DNA of 64,000 nucleotides, from contig CM043968.1 in assembly GCA_014529385.2 (NCBI GenBank), positions 28,855,513 through 28,919,512 of the forward strand. The letters are read 5' to 3'. How positions within the stretch are numbered: the first letter of the stretch is position 1; each line of letters begins with the position of its first letter. The stretch is from Adiantum capillus-veneris. Lineage: Eukaryota > Streptophyta > Polypodiopsida > Polypodiales > Pteridaceae. A program made the translations under genes and the position numbers. The notes under the pieces are model-generated. The model was not told the DNA's origin. It did not search any database and saw nothing but the letters and a program-made list of their open reading frames with translations. This document shows, in pieces, positions 57,146 through 64,000 of this stretch.

Positions 57146-58293
57146 TGTGAGACAAAATGTCACGTGCACATCTAACCCTATGTGTACGTGGACAAGCTAC
57201 TTCATGACAAGGGTTCAGTTAGCCTAGCTTAGGAAGTGTTCTGGCACTTTTGTGAGTGTTCGCAGACCGTGCATGTCCAGGCACTTATAGCAGATGCATA
57301 TCCTCTGGTTGCACACAACATGATCATCAAATTACAGCCAGTAGCCATCGTGAGCATTTTTACAGTGCACATATCATTTTCCCTATTTTAGCAATTTTTC
57401 ACTTATTATTAATAAGTGACTTTGTTGGGAAACTGGGTAGGGCAAATTCGCCAAGCTAATATATAAGAAACCTAGCGCTAGCACTTTCTGGCAGAAGAGG
57501 TAGCAGGTACCATCTGAAGAGCACCTTCTCAGCAAGACAGACAAGAGAACACAGTGTTTTCAGCCACCAAAGACCAACCAGCGTTTTTCAGCGTTGCAAA
57601 TTGGCTTGGCATTAGCAGATTTCCAGCAATTTTCCTAGCGTTTCTGCAGCATCAGCCTGAGCGTTTTTGGAGTTGCGTGTCAGCCTAGCGTTTGCAGTTC
57701 CTTGACGACAGATCCCAAATTTGCATCAGCGTTTTCAATTTTCAGCAGTCAAGCTCCGTACCGCAACCCCCAAACCTCACAAATCTCACCTTCCCACAGC
57801 AAATCCTCGCCGCACGATCAGATCAGCATGCGTTTACAGATTCAGCCCGCTATTCGCAGATTTCGGCATCTGCGTTTCCAACGCATCGTCGTCATCGCCG
57901 TCGTCACTGACATAAGAGTCAGAATTCAGCAATACAAGATTTGCAGATTTCAGCCCTTAGCGTTTTCAGATTTCAGCCCATCTCGTCGTCGTCCTCATCG
58001 TCCGCAAGTCCATTGCATTGTGGAGATTTGTGCAATCAATAGTAGACTGCTCTCGCCATAGTGGAGCCTTCAGAGGAGGGTTTGACAACATTCTGGTGTC
58101 GTATTCTTCTCTCTCTATCTCTCAGTTTCAGCACCTTCATTCATAGTGTTTACCACTTTGTTTGTGATCATTTGCACTCTCTCACTAAAGGAACGGAAGG
58201 CTCTCCCTTCCGTAAGTAAAAGGAACCCTTGAGCACAGTTCGAAGCACTCATCTTGAGCAAAGTTCAACATTCACTTCCGCTGCACCTTACAT
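57146..58293 (+). repeat. 5' LTR of an LTR retrotransposon (element J)
   Basis: Ends CTTACA two bases before a perfect plant tRNA-Met primer site. The left edge is placed at TGTGAGACAAAATGTCACG and is uncertain. It has a TATA-like 'taatatataagaaacc' at about 57,458 and a leader-like end with 'ctctccctttcc' type pyrimidine tracts. No second copy is in the window. The short ORFs inside are not credible genes. Confidence 0.6.
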
Positions 58294-58294
58294 T

Positions 58295-58306
58295 GGTATC
58301 AGAGCT
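58295..58306 (+). promoter_or_regulatory. tRNA-Met primer-binding site
   Basis: TGGTATCAGAGC, the classic initiator-Met primer site of plant LTR retrotransposons, just after the LTR end. Confidence 0.92.
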
Positions 58307-58721
58307 TTGGCAGTGTTTTGTATCACTCAAGGAAAGAACCACATAATATTTTTTTTTGCTTGTTGCGATCACACGTAACCCAAGTCCACTTGGCATGTCG
58401 ATTTTTAATCGTGTTATTGAAGAGTGACAGGAAACCGAAGAAAGAAGGGCTTGTCCAACCTCCCCTTGTTTCTCTTTTCACTCATTGAGAGCGGACCGTG
58501 CACTTAGCGGCCGTCCAATCGACATGAGGTGGGAAAAAGCAACCTTGGTGTGAGCACAAGGCAGCCAAGGGGTGCGCCCCGGGAAAGAGAGGAGCTCGAG
58601 TAAGAGAAGATCCTTCTCTAACACAGATTGCAAGCAAAAGAAGAACCTCGAAAACCTCAAGAACTCAAGAACCCAAGAACACAAGAACCCTCGTGAACTT
58701 AAGAACCCAAGACTTCAGTGT

Positions 58722-58812
58722 ATGGTCCTCACCCAAAGCGGAATGGATACTTCGCATGGAGCTGATGAGCATGGAAGTGGCAAAGAAAAAATTTCCCCAC
58801 CAGGAGGTTTTT
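58722..58812 (+). pseudogene. Element J gag start, cut by insertion
   Basis: ATG at 58,722 opens MVLTQSGMDTSHGADEHGSG, continuing to SPPGGF, where the LTR at 58,813 interrupts it. The leader 58,307-58,721 has no ORF. The rest of element J is not seen and should lie beyond the window. Confidence 0.45.
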
Positions 58813-59340
58813 TGTCACAAAGTGATGACGTGGCAGACAGCAGAAACCCTAATTTCTGCCAAAAACCCTAAAATTCCTGCAAACCCTAATTTTTGCCAAA
58901 AACCCTAAATTCCGGAAATCGCGGAGGCGGATTATTAAAAAAAAAAATGAAAATGATGAGCGACGCGAATTTTGCTTTTGCTTTTTTTTATAAAAAAAAG
59001 AGAAAAGACTCCCTAAGAGAGAGGGAGAACTGATGCTTTTGATTTTAAAAGCTTTTGGGGCTCTGCTTTTGGGCATCCCTTGTAACCTTTAAATTAGTGG
59101 TGAGGGCCTCACTTCTCAGAGCATCTGGACGCAGAGTCTGAGAGTGAAACCCTAACCGCTCTCTTGTACTTTGATGATTGATTAATACAAAAAGAAATAC
59201 CGAAAGGGGCGCCAGTCTTTGGGGCCAATATCTCTAGGCACGGAACTCCGCCGGGCCAATGCAAATCTATTGTGATCTGTGAATTGTTTTGAAGTGGTTA
59301 TCTGGTGCTGTCGCGGTTGATTCTTGACTTGGAGTGTCCA
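58813..59340 (+). repeat. Chromovirus LTR, copy 1 (I-LTR1)
   Basis: 528 bp, TGTCACAAAG to GAGTGTCCA. Its length is identical to I-LTR2 with about eight differences, so it is recent. It carries four telo-boxes in U3, a 'taacctttaaatta' TATA-like box and the LTR core at 59,189-59,230. Confidence 0.93.
58844..58908 (+). promoter_or_regulatory. Four evenly spaced telo-boxes in I-LTR1
   Basis: AAACCCTAA at 58,844, 58,863, 58,881 and 58,900 (steps 19, 18, 19), interleaved with TTCTGCC/TTTTGCC. Telo-boxes are bound by plant TRB factors and recruit Polycomb in Arabidopsis (family knowledge). A role here is inference. Confidence 0.75.
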
Positions 59341-60335
59341 AGTTTAGCAAACAGGCTCATTTCATTCCAGTGAAGAAAACAGTCAAGCCGGATCACTTGG
59401 CGAGACTGTTTGTGGCCCAGATTTTCAGATTACATGGCATGCCTGAGACAATTGTCTCCGACAGAGACCCCAGATTTACGAGTTTGTTTTGGAAGGCAAT
59501 TTGGGAGAACATTGGCACGCGGTTGCAGTTCTCATCATCGTTCCACCCGCAGACTGACGGGCAATGCGAGATTGCCAATTCAGTGGTTCTAGATTTATTG
59601 AAGTCTTATATCTCAGATCAGAAGACTCAATGGGAAAGATTTTTACCTTTGGTGGAATTTGCCTACAATAACACGATACACTCGTCGACGGGTAAGGCGC
59701 CATGTGAGATTGTTGAAACTGCTGCGAAGGTTCCATCCTTCCTGAGCACGAAAGATTAGAAATTTGAAGCGGATGAATATTCGCGAGATTTGGATACGGC
59801 TTTTGCCAAGGTTCGCGAGACTTTGCAGGAGTCTCAAGAACGACAGAAAAAGGCAGCGGATCGCCATCGTCGCGACTGGAAATTGAAGGAGGATGATTGG
59901 GTGCTCTTACTTTTGAGAAGACACACCTAAGAAAGAAAAAAGGAAAAGAGAGGCTTTTTCCAAAGCTTAGTATGTGATACTACGGACCTTTCCAGATTAC
60001 TGACAAGATAAATGATGTCTCCTTCCGATTGAAACTGCCAGATACTTGGAGGATTCATAATGCATTGCATGTGAGTCTCTTGAACCCTGTTAAGGGTGAT
60101 GTGCCTGATGATGGGGAGCCTGATGAGCAACCCAAAGTGAAAGAAAACGAGGAGATCCTTGTTCCTGAACAGATTTTGGCACATAATGATACGAAGAAAG
60201 GTAAAGTCCGAAGGCGGGTTCTTGGTTAAGTTCAAGAACTTTCCTGCATTTGATGCGAAGTGGATGGAGGAGGAGGACCTAGCAGATACTCCTCAGATTG
60301 TGAAACTTTACCTCGATGCTTTTGGTTTAGCATAG
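59341..60335 (+). pseudogene. Chromovirus integrase core to chromodomain fragment
   Basis: Begins inside integrase: SKFSKQAHFIPVKK, LFVAQIFRLHGMPETIVSD, DRDPRFTSLFWKAIWEN, SSFHPQTDGQCEIANSVV, AYNNTIHSSTGKAPCEIV. TAG at 59,757-59,759 follows STKD, then KVRETLQESQERQKKAADRH, then WRIHNALHVSLL and EQILAHNDTKKGKV with frame changes. The chromodomain end reads KFKNFPAFDAKWMEEEDLAD and finishes DAFGLA at 60,335. Everything from gag to the N-terminal part of integrase is missing; the LTR is joined directly to integrase. Confidence 0.92.
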
Positions 60336-60925
60336 TCTACTCCAAATGGAACCCAGAATTCAGCTTGGCCGAAGATCTGGTGCAGTGGGATGCACAAGAG
60401 GGGAGTTACTCCACTCCTTTGTCAACAGATGCCTCGATTTTGATACTAAAGTCACTGATGTCTCTTTGAGCTTCAGGGATACTGAGAGCTGACAGTATTC
60501 TGCTGGATGACTTTATGAAATGGAATTCCTGATTATGATACTGATTTGTTCTTGACTTCTTGTGAGTGCAGGAACTGATAGCCGAAATGACTGCAGCATT
60601 TTGGTCTGATTGATCTCGAATAGACATGGTTGCAATAGGGGTTAGTCAATCGGACATCGTTGAGGTCCCGATTGGACCTAGATGTGATTGCTAGCTACAT
60701 TGCCGATAAATCATGGTCTAAGATCCGAATGAATGTTGAATGTCATGTGATGTCCTGTGATGTCTGGTGATGTCCTGTGATGTGACTGTCGATTTTGTAC
60801 ATGTGCTAGATGTGTGTTCCTAGTACGTAGGTACTAACACTCAGTGTCTGCTAAGACGGTTTATGGCTTTTGTCGGTTTTGCAGGCGTAATCGCGGTCGA
60901 TTACAATGCTTTCAAGAGGGGGGTA
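60336..60925 (+). other. 3' UTR and polypurine tract of chromovirus copy I1
   Basis: 590 bp without ORF, ending TTTCAAGAGGGGGGTA (60,910-60,925) before the LTR. Corresponds to 8,034-8,471 plus 9,204-9,396 in the first element. Confidence 0.75.
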
Positions 60926-61453
60926 TGTCACAAAGTGATGACGTGGCAAACAGCAGAAACCCTAATTTCTGCCAAAAACCCTAAAATTCCTGCAAACCCT
61001 AATTTTTGCCAAAAACCCTAAATTCCGAAAATCGCGGAGGCGGATTATTAAAAAAAAAAATGAAAATGATGAGCGACGTGAATTTTGCTTTTGCTTTTTT
61101 TTATAAAAGAAAGAGAAAAGACTCTCTAAGAGAGAGGGAGAACTGATGCTTTTGATTTTAAAAGCTTTTGGGGCTCTGCTTTTGGGCATCCCTTGTAACC
61201 TTTAAATTAGTGGTGAGGGCCTCACTTCTCAGAGCATCTGGACGCAGAGTCTGAGAGTGAAACCCTAACCGCTCTCTTGTACTTTGATGATTGATTAATA
61301 CAAAAAGAAATACCGAAAGGGGCGCCAATCTTTGGGGCCAATATCTCTAGGCACGGAACTCCGCCGGGCCAGTGCAAATCTATTGTGATCTGTGAATTGT
61401 TTTGAAGTGGTTATCTGGTGCTGTCGCGGTTGATTCTTGACTTGGAGTGTCCA
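60926..61453 (+). repeat. Chromovirus LTR, copy 2 (I-LTR2), shared by two elements
   Basis: 528 bp. It is preceded by a polypurine tract, so it is the 3' LTR of I1, and followed by a gag leader, so it is also the 5' LTR of I2. Telo-boxes at 60,957, 60,976, 60,994 and 61,013; core at 61,302-61,342. Confidence 0.92.
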
Positions 61454-61516
61454 AGTTTGTTACATTTTTCCGACCCTCCCACCTCCCCATCTACGCCAAG
61501 GATTGCACCAAATCCT

Positions 61517-62770
61517 ATGGAGGCTTTGGTCAAGATGATGATGGACATGATGTTACAAGAAGAAGCGCAACGCGCCACCTTGGAGCATGAGCGCGAAGAA
61601 AGAGAGGAATCCTTGGATCGCGAGCGTGAGCAAGAGCGCTTGGCGGCCGAAGAAAGAAAAGCAATCTTGGAGCGCGCACGCGAAGAAAGAAAGGCAATCT
61701 TGGAGCACGAAGAAAGGAAGGCAGAATTGGATTGCGAGCCCAAGGAAAGAAAGGCAGAATTGGATCGCGAGCTCGAAAAAAGACGGTTAGCCTTGGAGCG
61801 TGAGCACGAGCAAGCGCGCTTGGCGGTTGAAGACAGAAGGGTAGCCTTGGAGCGTGAGAGTGAGCAAGCGCGCTTGGCGGCACAAGATAGACGAGCGGCC
61901 TTGGAGTTAGAGCGTGAGGCACAGAGAGACCAAGGCATGCAAGAGCTGGTCCTACAGGTACTTACCTCAAAGCCCAGGCCGGTCAAAGATGTTGGTGGTT
62001 CATCAAGTGGCACAAGCCGAGATGCGAACTCCAACAACCCCGTCACAGAGAAGTTGACATTCAATAAGTATGATTGTAAGATGGATGCTCATTCTTGGTT
62101 GCATCAATTTAATGCTTATTTTGCGACAACTAAGAAGACAGGGAATAGCAAAGTTTTGACGGCAGTCATGTATCTTGTCAGTGATGCCATTAATTGGTAT
62201 CAAGCATCGCAAGAGGAGCAATTGGCCGCACACCTAGAGGAAGCCGAGGACGACGTGCCCCTCTCTTTCAGTTGGGCCGACTTCCAAGACAAGATCAAGG
62301 CGCGGTTCTTGCCACATCAGTACCTGGCACGGTTAAAAGAAGATTGGCGCAACCTCAAGCAAAATGACACCCTAGTCATGTCTTTTTCTAACCGTGTTTT
62401 GCAGCTTGGCACCCAATTACGCAAATCGGATGTGAAGCGCAAAGAGGCTTTCATTTTCGAGTTGGACGACTATATCAGGTTTGATGTCGAAGTCCTCGAC
62501 CCCGTAGATCTCAACAAGGCGGTAGCGATTTCTCTCGCACAAAAGATGAAGCACAATAAGGGAAAGCCTAAGACTTCTCCAAGTACCACTCAGACTTCTC
62601 AGAACCTTCAAAATGGTAAGAATGGTAACTCTTCTAACCAATCTTCCTCTAGTCTCTCTAAAAAGAACTCACACAATGAATCTAAGGGTAAAGCTAACAC
62701 ACTTGCTAAACCTAAGCTCACCCCAAATGAAAAAGCAACACAAGGAATTTTAGGAGGATACATTAGGTGA
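61517..62770 (+). pseudogene. Chromovirus I2 gag: coiled coil and capsid domain
   Basis: ATG at 61,517 (MEALVKMMMDMMLQEEAQRA), the first Met after the LTR in the long frame. Residues about 15-135 are an Arg/Glu/Ala coiled coil built from repeats of roughly 22-24 residues (LEREHEQARLAVEDRRVA, LERESEQARLAAQDRRAA). Residues about 175-350 are a retrotransposon gag capsid: WLHQFNAYFATTKKTG, VMYLVSDAINWY, SWADFQDKIKARFLP, FSNRVLQLGTQLRK, then a basic Ser/Asn/Lys linker. TGA at 62,768-62,770 cuts the frame just before the zinc knuckle, and the same frame is open on the other side. Confidence 0.88.
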
Positions 62771-63568
62771 GAAGAACAAAGCATTTATTCTAAGGAAGGT
62801 CGATGTTATCATTGTCACATCAAGGGTCACATAAAACGAACATGTCCTAAGATTGAATCTAACAAATCAAAAGAGCCCACAGAACCCACATCCTCTGTTA
62901 ATGCCATAAATGAGAACACTAGTGTGTCCCAAGTTTCTCATGATCCTCCCATTGATAAGTCTCTCATGAAATGTTATGGTCATGTGAATGGTCAACACAT
63001 GGTGGTCTTGTTTAATTCTGGTAGTATGCATAGTCCCCCTCTTGTCGAAAGAACCCACTTGGAGGTTAGCAAGACATCTCCATTCAAGGTGTCGAGCTTC
63101 GCTCCCGGTATGGACTCTCCCATTACAAGAGAATGCCTTGGTGTGTTGTTCACTGTTCAACAAGCGTCCTTCCGCAGGAAATTTATAGTCTCTCCTCTTT
63201 CAGGATGTGATATGCTTTTAGGCATTCGATGGTTTCGTGAGCATACCCCACTCATTGATTGGGCGGAAGATACTTTCACTTTCAATGCCAAAAGTGACTC
63301 TCCCGTTGTCATTCGTGGGGAGCAATTTGTTCATTCTTCATCTCTCATTTCTAATGTGCAGGCGAAGATTGAAAAGAATCAGGAAAAGGAGACTCTTTCA
63401 GTCTTGTCTTCTCCAAAGCACGATACACATGATTTACAAGATATAGATGTGATTACTCGCAAGCATGATGATTTGCAGGATAAAGATGTGATTGTTTACA
63501 AGGATGATAGTTTAGTTGATGCTTTTTCTAGTCATTGCAAATTCGATCTCACGAAGAAGCGATCTTAG
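62771..63568 (+). pseudogene. Chromovirus I2 zinc knuckle and protease
   Basis: In frame with gag after the TGA. CCHC knuckle CYHCHIKGHIKRTC at about 62,811-62,852. Protease: VVLFNSGSMHSP, so the catalytic D-S-G reads N-S-G, then FKVSSFAPGMDSPI, CDMLLGIRWFREHTPLI and WAEDTFTF. It ends at TAG 63,566-63,568 with a low-complexity tail of repeated 'HDLQDIDV/DLQDKDV' units. No RT follows. Confidence 0.85.
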
Positions 63569-63897
63569 CTCTCGAGTCAAGATCTAAGGAACCCCCACAG
63601 GAAGTATTGTGTATGCGCATGATTAGTCAGTACGCATTGTTCGAGTGTTTCATTCGTGACGGTTTCCTGTATTTTAGTCACCGTCTTTATGTGATCCCTT
63701 TACATACGCATGACATATTGTACGATGAACACGATTCACTCATGAATGAGCACGGATGTATGCGGATTACTCATGAAAAGATGATGCATTCAAGGAATTC
63801 ACATTCCATGTCTCTTCCTTGGCATGGCACACTATCCGAAAGAGCACAAGAAGGATTGAGCATCAAGCATCGGCGTTTCCATTGTGATTTGCCATAG
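63569..63897 (+). pseudogene. Chromovirus I2 integrase N-terminal fragment
   Basis: In the frame of 63,535-63,897 it reads FECFIRDGFLYFSHRLYVIP and ILYDEHDSLMNEHGCMRITH, matching the segment between RNase H and the integrase HHCC finger, then KMMHSRNSHSMSLP and a stop at 63,897. RT and RNase H are deleted between protease and this piece. The last 100 bases of the window show nothing further. Confidence 0.7.
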
Positions 63898-64000
63898 TTG
63901 ATAGATTTAGATTAGAAAGACAAGTTTCGATTTCCATTTTTTGTGTGTGTTTGATGAACGGTTTGGCACTCCGTCACTTTGTTCATCTGCATTGCATGCA

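Noticed and set aside
58295-58306. tRNA-Met gene
   Set aside because: Only the 12-base complement of a tRNA 3' end is present; it is a primer site.
58844-58908. Interstitial telomere
   Set aside because: Telo-boxes are separated by about 10 bases of non-telomeric sequence and are copied in both LTRs; not a telomere tract.
61411-62064. 217-codon ORF on the - strand
   Set aside because: Exact antisense of the Glu/Arg coiled-coil gag; the Ser/Arg/Ala composition is a codon-mirror effect and there is no independent signal.

Overview
The window looks like the repeat-dominated part of a land-plant nuclear genome, plausibly a fern or other seed-free plant (inference). The evidence is two fragmentary plant-type host genes with GT..AG introns, chromodomain-bearing Ty3/gypsy (chromovirus) elements, L1-like LINEs whose first ORF carries a DUF4283-like domain, and plant telo-box motifs (AAACCCTAA). 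No bacterial-style operons, rRNA or tRNA genes were found.

Region 1 (1-11,740): a decayed Ty3/gypsy element on the + strand. It keeps a 5' LTR, a gag leader fused to an integrase tail, a 3' UTR and a 3' LTR. A full-length LINE (LINE A, - strand) with a 16-bp target-site duplication split it. A solo LTR sits in its 3' UTR, and a 5'-truncated sister LINE (LINE B) sits in its 3' LTR.

Region 2 (11,851-24,670): four 5'-truncated copies of a second LINE family (LINE2) lie head to tail on the - strand. Each has an (ATTTC)n-type tail and is separated from the next by a (GA)n or (CA)n microsatellite. One copy is split by a complete 7,976-bp chromovirus (Element C) with two 1.46-1.48-kb LTRs and a 5-bp duplication GAATG.

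Region 3 (24,671-33,500): another decayed chromovirus (Element E, - strand). Its 5' LTR is split by a tandem array, LTR-mini-LTR-mini-LTR, with an exact 1,428-bp period. LINE2 tails and a Ty1/copia relic follow.

Region 4 (33,547-43,875): an L1-like LINE (LINE D, + strand) that has lost its reverse-transcriptase core, then the last six exons of a plant short-chain dehydrogenase/reductase gene of the FEY type. One intron of that gene carries a LINE (LINE H) with ORF1, endonuclease and partial RT.

Region 5 (43,876-56,190): mostly AT-rich non-coding DNA with a 2.3-kb direct duplication, then the last coding exon of proteasome subunit alpha type-1 (PAF, - strand). The earlier PAF exons are not visible.

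Region 6 (57,146-64,000): an LTR element with a tRNA-Met primer site is interrupted just after its gag start by a recent chromovirus pair. Its order is LTR-integrase fragment-LTR-gag-protease-integrase fragment, and the middle LTR is shared. Its U3 carries four evenly spaced telo-boxes.

The window is mainly a nest of transposons. The strongest candidates for something undescribed are the LINE2 family's association with dinucleotide microsatellites, a roughly 40-bp core shared by eleven otherwise dissimilar LTRs, and the two kinds of tandem shared-LTR derivative.
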